Part shown: positions 26,111-33,070 of the stretch, in pieces
Layout of the letters: every line of letters begins with the position of its first letter
Position numbering within the stretch: the first letter of the stretch is position 1
From: Clostridia bacterium
GTDB lineage: Bacteria > Bacillota > Clostridia > Christensenellales > Aristaeellaceae
Reading direction: 5' to 3'
Length of the DNA stretch: 43,274 nt
NCBI GenBank assembly: GCA_017395065.1
Contig: JAFPWH010000006.1
Location: 1 to 43,274, forward strand
Notes under the pieces: generated by a model
Database searches by the model: none
What the model saw: only the letters and a program-made list of their open reading frames with translations
What the model was told of the DNA's origin: nothing
Position numbers and translations under genes: made by a program

Positions 26111-26264
26111 TACGGACGGGGGACGCGAAGATTCTCCCGGGGACCGTTTTGCGAAAAACCGCGCTCGGGCGGGCGAAAAGAAGCGGATTTTCGCGCTTTT
26201 TCGGCGAAAAGCGTGCGGTTTTGCAATAAATAAACATAAATTTGCGCTGCATTTTATATTGCGG

Positions 26265-26273
26265 TGCTACAAT
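26265..26273 (+). promoter_or_regulatory. Extended -10 promoter of the small gene at 26379
   Basis: TGCTACAAT is an extended -10 element (TG-n-TACAAT). The nearest -35-like hexamer TTGCGC (26242-26247) is 20 bp away, too far for a standard pair. This fits an extended -10 promoter. Confidence 0.45.
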
Positions 26274-26378
26274 GCATTTCGGCGCCGAAAAGAGAGCGCC
26301 GGCGGGCGGCATTTGTTCCGTCCGGATCAACGCATTCAGTTCGCGCCGCAAAGACGGGCGCGAAGGAAAGGAACCGAA

Positions 26379-26606
26379 ATGAAAAAGATCATCTGCAAAG
26401 TCGAATACGATACCGACAACGCCACCCTCGTCTGCAAAAAGACCAGCGGCGAATTCGGCGATCCCGCGGGCTACGAAGAGTGCCTGTTCGAGACGGCCGA
26501 CGGCAAGCTCTTCCTCTACGGCAGGGGCGGCGAAGCCTCCCTCTACCCCGAAGAGACCATAAAGAGGATCTCCGCGGCCAAGGCCGAAGAGTGGAAGAAC
26601 GCCTGA
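26379..26606 (+). CDS. Small hypothetical protein
   Basis: A 75-residue, mostly beta-strand protein I do not recognise. It opens MKKIICKVEYDTDNATLVC and includes LFLYGRGGEASLYPEE. No signal peptide or membrane span. The ATG at 26379 has GGAAAGG upstream, and a terminator follows the stop directly, which supports a real single-gene unit. The codon use matches the G+C-rich chromosome, not the island to its right. Confidence 0.75.
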   Translation: MKKIICKVEYDTDNATLVCKKTSGEFGDPAGYEECLFETADGKLFLYGRGGEASLYPEETIKRISAAKAEEWKNA

Positions 26607-26611
26607 ACGCT

Positions 26612-26654
26612 TGAATGAAGTGAGTCTCCGATTCGCTTCATTCAGGGAGTTTTT
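26612..26654 (+). terminator. Intrinsic terminator
   Basis: TGAATGAAG (26612-26620) pairs with CTTCATTCA (26636-26644) and is followed by GGGAG and a TTTTT run (26650-26654). Confidence 0.75.
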
Positions 26655-26800
26655 GAGCCTGTAAGCGCGTTTTGTACAAACGGCGAACTGCTGACCGTCA
26701 TGCAAGAGGTCAGCAGTTTTTGCTGAAAAATCCGCAGATTTTTCCGGGCGACGGGCAGCGGCGAACGGTCCGTAAAACGCCGGTTTGGCGAGGAGCTTTT

Positions 26801-27010
26801 ATGAAAGAGAATAACAGGAGAGACAGCGGCGCACCGGGTCTTGCGATCGGTATGTGCATAGGTATCGCAATCGGTACCGCTATCGGAGCGGCAACGCACA
26901 ATATCGGTTTGTGGCTGCCTATCGGACTTTCCGTAGGCACGTGCTTGGGTCTGACGCTCGGCCGCAAAAGCGAAGATAACGGCAAGGATGACGGAGACGA
27001 TAAAAAGTAG
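26801..27010 (+). CDS. Small glycine-zipper membrane protein
   Basis: A 69-residue protein with two membrane helices built on glycine-zipper spacing: LAIGMCIGIAIGTAIGAAT (about residues 13-31) and LWLPIGLSVGTCLGLTLG (about 35-52). The tail is short and acidic-basic. The ATG at 26801 is preceded by GAGGAG; longer in-frame extensions upstream have no ribosome site. The same small family is widespread in Firmicutes and has no proven role. It is the first gene of the island with repeated spacers, and an integrase remnant begins 11 bases past its stop. Confidence 0.8.
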   Translation: MKENNRRDSGAPGLAIGMCIGIAIGTAIGAATHNIGLWLPIGLSVGTCLGLTLGRKSEDNGKDDGDDKK

Positions 27011-27020
27011 CCGTCGGTGT

Positions 27021-27140
27021 ATCGTGAGCCACACGGACTGCAAGACCGCAGCGAACATCTGCACCCACGTGCGCGACGAGATGCTGAAGAAGGCGACGGT
27101 GAACATGGGTGAAGTGTTCGGGAGCAGGGGGAATGGCTGA
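27021..27140 (+). pseudogene. Tyrosine-recombinase C-terminal remnant, copy 1
   Basis: This 39-codon tail matches the end of phage-type integrases: SHTDCKTAANICTHVRDEML then KKATVNMGEVF, stop at 27138-27140. The box normally reads GHxDxxTTxNIYTHV. The catalytic tyrosine is replaced by cysteine (NICTHV), and the conserved glycine of GH is changed to serine. No start or upstream domain remains. It begins the left direct repeat (27021-27222). Confidence 0.82.
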
Positions 27141-27156
27141 CAGACTGAAATTATGA

Positions 27157-27182
27157 CTCCGGGCGTTTTGCCCAGATTTTTT
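27157..27182 (+). terminator. Intrinsic terminator inside the left direct repeat
   Basis: CTCCGGGC (27157-27164), loop, GCCC (27170-27173) followed by AGA and a six-T run. The stem has lost part of its right arm relative to the perfect version in the second copy. Confidence 0.65.
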
Positions 27183-27192
27183 GCGTTTGGGA

Positions 27193-27221
27193 TTGATAAA
27201 GCGAGTGGAAAATGGTATAAT
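27193..27221 (+). promoter_or_regulatory. Promoter inside the left direct repeat
   Basis: TTGATA (27193-27198), 17 bp, TATAAT (27216-27221). It points toward the NTF2-fold gene, about 220 bases downstream. Confidence 0.75.
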
Positions 27222-27224
27222 ATG

Positions 27225-27266
27225 GGAAAAGTGTCACGGAATGGGCGCGGAAAAGGGCTTATATAG
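27225..27266 (+). repeat. Family C repeat, copy 1
   Basis: Core GTGTCACGGAATGGGCGCGG with flanking GGAAAA and AAAAGGGCTTATATAG. It sits directly after the repeat-borne promoter and before the NTF2-fold gene. All four copies in the window have the same orientation. Confidence 0.85.
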
Positions 27267-27447
27267 TGTAAAAAACTGTCCTCTCTGTTTTCCCGCGCAG
27301 GTGAGGGACAATTCAAAAGAAAGAATTCCGATATGAAGAGAATAGCTGCTTTACTGCTTTTGCTCCTAATCTGCATTATGGTTGATTTAATAGGAGGATC
27401 TATATGCTAACAAAAACTGAGATATACACAGAATGGAGATGACAATT

Positions 27448-27867
27448 ATGACTCGACTGCTGGTTATTACTACGGTTGCCATTGTAGTTGGCTTATTAGT
27501 ATATCAAACAGACTCAACGAAAATAAAAGATTACAACCAGATTTCCGTTGAAGAATTTGATTATTCGAGATATGAACGGATTATTGAGATGTTCAAGGGA
27601 TATAACAGGTTTGTTGAACCAATCAACAATCCAGAAGATGCGATAGAAAAAGCAGATTATCTATGGAGAGACGAATACGGCGAAATAGCAGAAAAGCATA
27701 AGCCATATATGGCGTTCTATAACACAGAGCAAGATGTTTGGCTTATAAAAGGTTATACACCTCCTAACCACCAAAAGCCCGATGGGACTTACGTGATGGG
27801 TGGGAACTGCTATTGTTTGATCAAAGGAAACACGGGGAAGGTATTGGCAATATGGATTGAAAAATAG
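27448..27867 (+). CDS. NTF2-fold immunity-like protein with N-terminal membrane anchor
   Basis: A 139-residue protein: an N-terminal membrane anchor (LLVITTVAIVVGLLVY), a polar stalk, then a domain like the NTF2-fold immunity proteins (PF15631 type). Matching features are DAIEKADYLWRDEYG, YNTEQDVWLIKGYTPP and the closing GGNCYCLIKGNTGKVLAIW. Such proteins usually protect against toxins of contact-dependent or polymorphic toxin systems; no toxin is nearby. The ATG at 27448 is 9 bases after GGAG. G+C is much lower than in chromosomal neighbours. It is flanked by the two 200-bp direct repeats. Confidence 0.75.
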   Translation: MTRLLVITTVAIVVGLLVYQTDSTKIKDYNQISVEEFDYSRYERIIEMFKGYNRFVEPINNPEDAIEKADYLWRDEYGEIAEKHKPYMAFYNTEQDVWLIKGYTPPNHQKPDGTYVMGGNCYCLIKGNTGKVLAIWIEK

Positions 27868-27870
27868 ACG

Positions 27871-28017
27871 ATGCAAGAATCACTCATCGCGATGAAGATC
27901 GTGGGCCACACGGACTGCAAGACCACGGCAAACATCTGCACCCAAGTGCGCGACGAGATGCTGAAGAAGGCGACAGTGAACATGGGTGAAGTGTTCGGGA
28001 GCAGGGAGAATGGCTGA
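27871..28017 (+). pseudogene. Tyrosine-recombinase C-terminal remnant, copy 2
   Basis: A 48-codon tail beginning TMQESLIAMKIVGHTDCK and ending with KKATVNMGEVFGS, stop at 28015-28017. It keeps the GHTD box but again has cysteine where the catalytic tyrosine belongs (NICTQV). Because both copies share the Tyr-to-Cys change, the duplication happened after inactivation or the copies have been homogenised. It starts 3 bases after the NTF2-fold gene's stop. Confidence 0.82.
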
Positions 28018-28033
28018 CAGACTGAAATTATGA

Positions 28034-28059
28034 CTCCGGGCGTTTTGCCCGGAGTTTTT
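28034..28059 (+). terminator. Intrinsic terminator inside the right direct repeat
   Basis: CTCCGGGC (28034-28041), GTTTT loop, GCCCGGAG (28047-28054), then TTTTT. Confidence 0.88.
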
Positions 28060-28069
28060 GCGTTTTGGA

Positions 28070-28098
28070 TTGAAAAAGCAGGCGGAAAATGGTAGAAT
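28070..28098 (+). promoter_or_regulatory. Promoter inside the right direct repeat
   Basis: TTGAAA (28070-28075), 17 bp, TAGAAT (28093-28098), directed at the gene at 28310. Confidence 0.65.
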
Positions 28099-28243
28099 AG
28101 AGAAAAGGCGAAAGATTTAAACAAGAATTAACAGAGAATTTGTCTCGTTTTGGGCTTGAAAACTGTCTTATATAGTGTAATCGCAAAACTAAACCGTTCT
28201 CTCCATTTTTCCGCGCAACACGCTGCGAAGGGACAGATGACCC

Positions 28244-28272
28244 GGAAAAGTGTCACGGAATTGGCGCGGAAA
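28244..28272 (+). repeat. Family C repeat, copy 2
   Basis: GGAAAAGTGTCACGGAATTG and GCGCGGAAA, 38 bases before the DUF5412-like gene. The preceding bases (about 28207-28240) share TTCCGCGCAACACG and TGCGAAGGG words with the copy at 32076. Confidence 0.85.
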
Positions 28273-28309
28273 GTGTCTGCTCCGATTCTGATAGAAAGGA
28301 GTAAAGAAC

Positions 28310-29026
28310 ATGAACTACCGAATTGAAAAGATCATCCGATTGCTGCTTTGGGTGCTGTCTGCATTGATGCTGGTTTATCCGGCAGGCGCTATGATCTGCG
28401 CGATCATAGGATACAGCTTCGAGTTTACCAGCCTGCCCGTTTTCGCAGCCGTGATCGGGCTGATCGCCAACGGCATCGTCGTCCTCGGCATCGTTTTCAA
28501 GAGCACACCAAGGAACACTGCGACGCAGATCATTTTGGCCGTGCTTGCTCCTTTATCCTTCATCGACGCAGTGCTATATATCTTTAACTCGCCCCGGCTT
28601 TGGATCATCGTAAGCATGCTGACAACTGCAGCCTGCTGCTGCTATCTTGTGATCCGGCATGTGTGGCCGAAAAGGCTTAGAATCTCAGCCCTGATCTTAC
28701 TTGGAATACTGACACTGCCACTCTTGTTTTTCAGTTTTCTCGCATTCGTATTTGGCAACATAGGTGAAAACACAGTTGTACAAACCGTCACTTCTCCGAG
28801 CGGAAAATACTATGCCCAGTTGACAGATAATGATCAGGGAGCCCTCGGAGGGGCGACCATTGTCAAAGTACATGAAGTAAGCGGGATAGACACGTTCCTC
28901 TTCAAAGCAGAAAAGAAACCCCGGGAAGTCTATTACGGACATTGGGGTGAGTTTATGGATATGCAGATATACTGGAAAGACGATGAGTGCTTGGTAATCA
29001 ATTCTGTCGAATACACGCTGAATTAG
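28310..29026 (+). CDS. DUF5412-like multi-span membrane protein
   Basis: A 238-residue protein with about five membrane spans in the first 155 residues (IIRLLLWVLSALMLVYPAGA and LILLGILTLPLLFFSFLAFV among them). An approximately 80-residue outward domain follows, starting TVTSPSGKYYAQLTDNDQG. That S-P-(N/S)-G-K-Y-x-A start is the mark of DUF5412-type domains. The role is unknown; membrane proteins of this kind occur among immunity genes and mobile islands. AAAGGAG precedes the ATG. The UPF0158-like gene follows after 9 bases, so they form one unit. Confidence 0.72.
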   Translation: MNYRIEKIIRLLLWVLSALMLVYPAGAMICAIIGYSFEFTSLPVFAAVIGLIANGIVVLGIVFKSTPRNTATQIILAVLAPLSFIDAVLYIFNSPRLWIIVSMLTTAACCCYLVIRHVWPKRLRISALILLGILTLPLLFFSFLAFVFGNIGENTVVQTVTSPSGKYYAQLTDNDQGALGGATIVKVHEVSGIDTFLFKAEKKPREVYYGHWGEFMDMQIYWKDDECLVINSVEYTLN

Positions 29027-29035
29027 GTGAGCGGA

Positions 29036-29431
29036 ATGGTTCTGAGAATTACTCCGGAAGTGATTTCTTTCGTATTTGGGCAAACGATAGAGAACTGTAA
29101 GCCGGCTTTCTTTGATCCTGAGACATATGAGTTGTTCAGGTCTGATGAAGAGATCCCATCGACTGTTCCGGAGTCTATACTTATAGAGTTTCCGAAAATT
29201 CGCCAGGTTGATATTCAAAGAGCGTATGTCGAAAGCCTGAACGATCGAAGCATATTGGGTCAATTCAGAAATCTGACGGATGAACAATTCTGGAAGACAT
29301 TTTGGGTTATATTTGATGATGATGGCATCCAATCAGCACGTTTTAGAGAATTTGAGAGGGCATATTGCCTTCAGACGGTCATAGCATGGTGCAATGACAA
29401 TGGAATAGCCTGCTATGTTGCTCAGAGTTAG
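29036..29431 (+). CDS. UPF0158-like protein
   Basis: A 131-residue acidic, soluble protein resembling the UPF0158 family: VPESILIEFPKIRQVDIQRA, then FRNLTDEQFWKTFW and FREFERAYCLQTVIAWCNDN, which match the family's Tyr/Phe-x-x-Phe and terminal (A)xxWxxxNG pattern. The ATG at 29036 is preferred (AGGTGA 5 bases ahead); a GTG three codons upstream is possible. Family members occur often in toxin-immunity neighbourhoods, but the function is not established. It shares a message with the DUF5412-like gene. Confidence 0.6.
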   Translation: MVLRITPEVISFVFGQTIENCKPAFFDPETYELFRSDEEIPSTVPESILIEFPKIRQVDIQRAYVESLNDRSILGQFRNLTDEQFWKTFWVIFDDDGIQSARFREFERAYCLQTVIAWCNDNGIACYVAQS

Positions 29432-29473
29432 TAGCTGTATAAGTTCAAAAAGCTGTTTAAACAAGAGTGCACA

Positions 29474-29514
29474 GAAAAGTGTCACGGAATGGGCGCGGAA
29501 AAGGGCTTGTATAG
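29474..29514 (+). repeat. Family C repeat, copy 3
   Basis: GAAAAGTGTCACGGAATGGG and CGCGGAAAAGGGCTTGTATAG. It follows the word GTTTAAACAAGAGTGCACAG, which has a diverged partner near 28117. The rest of the 29432-29751 gap holds only a short hydrophobic frame (ending near 29634) without a ribosome site, possibly a remnant. Confidence 0.85.
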
Positions 29515-29751
29515 GAAATGTGTGTTTTCGGTCAAGAACTACTGCAGCTTTGGGCATAATATGTGTAACTTCAAAAGCTATGTTCATTGGCGGTGGTATG
29601 CTTTGTGGACTGATTGGGTTGGATATTGCTTGATGCGGCGTTTGCATCGCAATTCAGATCCGAAAAGATATTCGGATGAACGGACTTGTTTAGACACCGA
29701 AGATGAAGGAGCGTTTTCTTCCCATAGAACAGAAAAAGCGCATTATAACGC

Positions 29752-29780
29752 TTGACAATTTTACTCTACAATAGTAGAAT
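29752..29780 (+). promoter_or_regulatory. Promoter of the BlaI-M56 operon
   Basis: TTGACA (29752-29757), 17 bp, TAGAAT (29775-29780). It overlaps the first BlaI-type dyad. Confidence 0.85.
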
Positions 29781-29800
29781 ATATAATACTACAAATGTAG
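29765..29800. promoter_or_regulatory. Two BlaI/MecI-type operator dyads
   Basis: TCTAC-AATA-GTAGA (29765-29778) and CTACA-AA-TGTAG (29789-29800) carry the TACA/TGTA half-sites typical of BlaI/MecI operators. The first covers the -10 region and the second lies just behind it, so binding would block transcription and give autorepression. Confidence 0.8.
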
Positions 29801-29812
29801 AGGAAAATCGAT

Positions 29813-30190
29813 ATGGATCATTCTGTCAAAAAACTTCCGGATGCGGAGCTTTGGGTAATGCAGCTGGTATGGCGGTTTCCGCCGCCGGTTCCCCGCGCAG
29901 TGATCGAGCAGGCGGCTGCCGAAAGCAGGCCGATGGCGCAGACCACGCTTTTGACCCAGCTGACCAGACTTGCGAAAAAAGGCTTTTTACGCGTTGAAAA
30001 ACAGGGAAGGAGCAGCATTTATACACCGCTTGTTTCCAGGAAAGAATACGGTGCAGTTCAGAGCCGCCGCTTCTTGGACACGATCTTTTCAGGCAGTATC
30101 AGCGCCTTTGCCAACGCGCTGTGCGATAAAGCGTTGACGCCCGAAGAGCTTGACGAATTGCGAAGACTCTTGGAGGAAAAGCGAAAATGA
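29813..30190 (+). CDS. BlaI/MecI/CopY family repressor
   Basis: A 125-residue winged-helix repressor. The N-terminal DNA-binding domain reads LPDAELWVMQLVW then TTLLTQLTRLAKKGFLRVEK, and the wing is GRSSIYTPLVSRKEY. A C-terminal dimerisation helix (LTPEELDELRRLLEEKR) follows. BlaI-type repressors are inactivated by proteolysis triggered by a partner M56 membrane protease, and that partner is encoded next with a 4-base overlap (ATGA). Operators of the right type cover the promoter. No beta-lactamase or PBP2a gene is nearby, so the controlled target is probably elsewhere or is the operon itself. Confidence 0.92.
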   Translation: MDHSVKKLPDAELWVMQLVWRFPPPVPRAVIEQAAAESRPMAQTTLLTQLTRLAKKGFLRVEKQGRSSIYTPLVSRKEYGAVQSRRFLDTIFSGSISAFANALCDKALTPEELDELRRLLEEKRK

Positions 30191-31842
30191 AGATGCTGCA
30201 GGATCTTGGTATGGATCCGTTGGGCGGTATTTTTATACTGGCCTACGCATTGATCAGCGCCGGTGTTTTTGCCATTCGCTATAAAAAAACATATGAAATC
30301 GAGGGGAAAAAGGGCTATGAGGCCTGGCGACCGCTCGTTGCGCCTTTGGGTTTATCGGTTTGCGGTTTGATGATGCTGGTTTTTTATACCCTGGATCATT
30401 TTTTGTCAAACGGAATAAACGACCATACTGCTTTCTATGTGGATGGTGTGATCAACATGCTTTTTTGGAGCGTATGCTATTTCAGCATGATGGCAATAGC
30501 AGTGCCGTTGCTCAGAAAGTGTTTTGCCGCCCGAACCTGCGCGCTGATTTGGCTATTGCCGAATTTTTTGACATTCTGGGCTTACAGATATGCGTTTTCA
30601 GTGAGGCAAAGACCAATTTTCGTGCTCCCTTTGCGCCTGTATGGAAACGGCAAAGTTTTGCTATGGGTCTGGCTGTGCGGCGCAGTAACATTGACTGCTT
30701 TTCAATGGATAGGACACTTCCGTTTTCGTCGCAAACTGATGAAGCATGCTGAAGCGGCGGAAGGCGAGGCTTTGAACATCTGGAATCAGGTTCAGGAGAA
30801 CTGCCGCGACGAACATGAAGTGGATTTTAAACCGCTGAAACTGTATATTTCGACGGCAGCAAGGACGCCTGTCAGCGTGGGCCTGTTTCGCAGGACGATG
30901 CGCGTCGTGCTGCCTCCCAGACCTTATTCACATGAAGAGCTCGAGATGGTATTCCGACATGAGCTTATCCATATCTATCGCAAGGATGCGCAGACGAAGC
31001 TGCTGCTGGGTGCGGTCGCATCGTTTATGTGGTTTAATCCCCTGATGTGGCTCTCCAAGAGGCGCTGCGCAGAAGATATCGAATTATGCTGCGACGAATA
31101 TGCATTGTATGGAATGGAAGAACAGACCCGTTTGGACTACGCGGAACTCCTGTTGAGCAACGCGGGCGACGAGCGGGGCTTCAGCACCTGCCTGTCCGCC
31201 TCCGCCAGGGCCATGCGCTATCGGCTTACAAGCATACTTAAGCCGATCAGCAAAGCTTCCGGCTGGTTGTGGATAGGCGCGTTTATTTTTCTGATTGTCG
31301 CGTCTTTCGGCACTTTAACTGTGGGGTATTCGCCTTGTTCACTGCAGAGCGCAGCCTCGGGGTACGACGCCAACCAGATCACCAAGCCCCGGGAAAACAG
31401 TTACTTTGATGTTTCGCTGGAACAAATCATGGCGTCGGAGGACCTGCTGTCTGCAATCGACCAACACACGGTGCGGGAGACCTATCTGCCTGAGCCCAAG
31501 ATCAACTTCGGCGATGGAGCGCTGGCTGAAAAAAGGTCGTTTATTTCTGCGGCGGATGTATGGCTTTGGCTGAAAGACCGGGAAGTATACCGGATCATTG
31601 GCTGGTATCAGGGCCTTTCCGGTGAGAATGCCGATGTTCTGCTTGAATTGCCTGCTGATGACGAGGACATCATGATCATCATTGAAGGACGCTATATCAT
31701 GGTCACTGTGTGTGATTATCCCAGTAAGAAGACAAAGGATGAACGGCTGTACTGGTTCAGCGAAAAACCGAATTGGGAAGAGCTTGCCCAAGAGGTTTAC
31801 TCTCTGCCAGTCGAGGCGCAGGCGGAAAGGACAAATCAATAG
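30187..31842 (+). CDS. M56 family membrane metalloprotease (BlaR1/MecR1-like sensor)
   Basis: A 551-residue membrane protein. Four N-terminal spans fall within residues 12-178. A cytoplasmic gluzincin domain follows with HELIH at 258-262 and the third zinc ligand in EDIELCCDE (about 296-304). A last span lies at about 350-370 (LWIGAFIFLIVASFGTLTV). The outward C-terminal region of about 180 residues lacks the penicillin-binding S-x-x-K serine fold of true BlaR1, so the signal sensed is not obviously a beta-lactam. It probably cleaves the BlaI-like repressor encoded just upstream. Anti-repressor partnership is inferred from gene order. Confidence 0.9.
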   Translation: MKMLQDLGMDPLGGIFILAYALISAGVFAIRYKKTYEIEGKKGYEAWRPLVAPLGLSVCGLMMLVFYTLDHFLSNGINDHTAFYVDGVINMLFWSVCYFSMMAIAVPLLRKCFAARTCALIWLLPNFLTFWAYRYAFSVRQRPIFVLPLRLYGNGKVLLWVWLCGAVTLTAFQWIGHFRFRRKLMKHAEAAEGEALNIWNQVQENCRDEHEVDFKPLKLYISTAARTPVSVGLFRRTMRVVLPPRPYSHEELEMVFRHELIHIYRKDAQTKLLLGAVASFMWFNPLMWLSKRRCAEDIELCCDEYALYGMEEQTRLDYAELLLSNAGDERGFSTCLSASARAMRYRLTSILKPISKASGWLWIGAFIFLIVASFGTLTVGYSPCSLQSAASGYDANQITKPRENSYFDVSLEQIMASEDLLSAIDQHTVRETYLPEPKINFGDGALAEKRSFISAADVWLWLKDREVYRIIGWYQGLSGENADVLLELPADDEDIMIIIEGRYIMVTVCDYPSKKTKDERLYWFSEKPNWEELAQEVYSLPVEAQAERTNQ

Positions 31843-32211
31843 AATGGACGGCTATGCAGGAATCTTCGGAATTCTGCAGAATCCTATGAATAAAGAATCG
31901 TCACCAAAGGAACAACGTATATTTCACTGTCTTGATGTGCATCGTACCTGTGCTGCTTGTTGGTGCAAATGAAGTAGGAGTAATGTGGATGCCTTTTGAC
32001 AGCACTGACAGAAGAATGTGCACCCTGTCTCGTCCTCCTTTTCCGCGCAACACGATGCGAAGGGGCAGACGGGCCGGAAAAGTGTCACGGAATGGGCGGG
32101 GAAAAGGTCTTGATCAGTTAGAGGAAGCAAACGGTCAATACTTAGAACCGTCACAGATATTGTTGAGTAGCACTTAATTCTAACACCAGCCCATTTTGTG
32201 GAGGTAACGCC
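31843..32211 (+). other. Intergenic stretch with a possible frameshifted small gene
   Basis: After the M56 gene there is a short frame MNKESSPKEQR (from 31888) that would continue, after a one-base shift, into the hydrophobic YFTVLMCIVPVLLVGANEV. This could be a decayed small membrane or exported protein, but no ribosome site is visible. Further right come TTTTCCGCGCAACACGATGC (32039-32058) and family C copy 4. No other gene seen. Confidence 0.3.
32076..32110 (+). repeat. Family C repeat, copy 4
   Basis: GGAAAAGTGTCACGGAATGG and GCGGGGAAAAGGTCT, about 100 bases ahead of the gene at 32212. The preceding TTCCGCGCAACACGATGCG matches the flank of copy 2. Confidence 0.85.
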
Positions 32212-32913
32212 ATGAGAAGGTTAGACAGCACGCATTTCGAGGTCGCAAATGGGATTATAATAGAACGCTGCGCTGATGGATTCCGGCAACATTTACATAA
32301 CGAATATGTGCGCGAGATATGGAGCTATTACTTTGAACACTCCGAGTGTGTACTATATTACAAAGACGGCAGACGCAAGCAACTTAATATTGGATGCAGC
32401 TCTTTCAACAGTCAGTTCGGTACGCCTGTAAGCGAGGATGGAAAGCATATCTTTATAAATAAATGGAGTAGTGGGTTATACAGTTTTTGCACTGAAACTG
32501 GGCTAATGGATTGGAAAGCAGGTGAGAAGTTTACACACGAGTTTATTCTATTTAGGCGTTATATAACCCTTATGCATGCGAGTAAGGGCTTACTAAAAAT
32601 TGATTCAGAGAGTGGCGAGATAATTGATGAACTTAAAGACAAAACTTTTGTCTCCCATTATCATCTCTCAGATTCCCTAATAGCAGTTTCGACGTCACGC
32701 AATACATTAGAAATCGTTGATTCTAAGTCATGGGAACATGTCGGGAGCTTTAATCTTAATGCAATGATGGAGGAGCTTGGGAAAATCACCGTAACTTGGG
32801 CGCGCTGCGATAATGAGAGGATTATTGCGGAGGGTTTCAAAACATATCCCGAAGACAAGGTTCCGAGATTTTTTGAAATCAGTGTGCCATTCAAATTTAC
32901 TTTTCAAGATTAA
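32212..32913 (+). CDS. Hypothetical protein, beta-propeller-like
   Basis: A 233-residue soluble protein that I do not recognise. It is rich in short beta-strands with repeats of the type (I/L)xxxSG..I..(L/I): GLLKIDSESGEIIDELKDK and LEIVDSKSWEHVGSF resemble blades of WD40/PQQ-like propellers. No signal peptide. The ATG at 32212 has a perfect GGAGG 7 bases ahead. Low G+C and position as a single gene behind family C copy 4 place it in the island. A cargo or immunity role would fit but is only inference. Confidence 0.68.
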   Translation: MRRLDSTHFEVANGIIIERCADGFRQHLHNEYVREIWSYYFEHSECVLYYKDGRRKQLNIGCSSFNSQFGTPVSEDGKHIFINKWSSGLYSFCTETGLMDWKAGEKFTHEFILFRRYITLMHASKGLLKIDSESGEIIDELKDKTFVSHYHLSDSLIAVSTSRNTLEIVDSKSWEHVGSFNLNAMMEELGKITVTWARCDNERIIAEGFKTYPEDKVPRFFEISVPFKFTFQD

Positions 32914-33070
32914 AGTGATGTATATCTTGGAAAGGACATAGTATCAAGCCATATAATCACTGGCAGATGCCTATGATTTTAAAGATTTCAAACACTCTTA
33001 TAGGAACGCAGCGGCATTTGACGGTTTTTCAGTTTTCAGTATTCATTGCTTTCGCACCCCTGCAACAGCC

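Larger units (their letters stand above)
27021..27222 (+). repeat. Left 200-bp direct repeat: integrase tail, terminator, promoter
   Basis: Aligned without gaps to 27898-28099 at a constant offset of 877 bases. It contains the integrase remnant, an intrinsic terminator and a promoter pointing at the next gene. The two copies differ at scattered bases only. They bracket the NTF2-fold gene. Confidence 0.88.
27898..28099 (+). repeat. Right 200-bp direct repeat: integrase tail, terminator, promoter
   Basis: Second copy of the unit at 27021-27222. Its terminator stem is perfect and its promoter is TTGAAA/TAGAAT, pointing to the DUF5412-like gene. The intergenic stretch 28100-28309 also contains CTTATATAGTGTAA, shared with the left side, and TTTTTCCGCGCAACACG, shared with 32039-32053. 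Confidence 0.88.

Noticed and set aside
26642-27376. Minus-strand open frame across the integrase remnant and glycine-zipper gene
   Set aside because: Partly duplicated at 27810-28124 only because the underlying DNA is a direct repeat; no ribosome site or domain.
29415-29634. Short hydrophobic plus-strand frame after family C copy 3
   Set aside because: Crosses the repeat, lacks a ribosome site, and only its last 30 codons look membrane-like; at best a remnant.
29813-31842. A beta-lactam resistance locus
   Set aside because: Repressor and protease are present, but there is no beta-lactamase or PBP gene and no penicillin-binding sensor domain.
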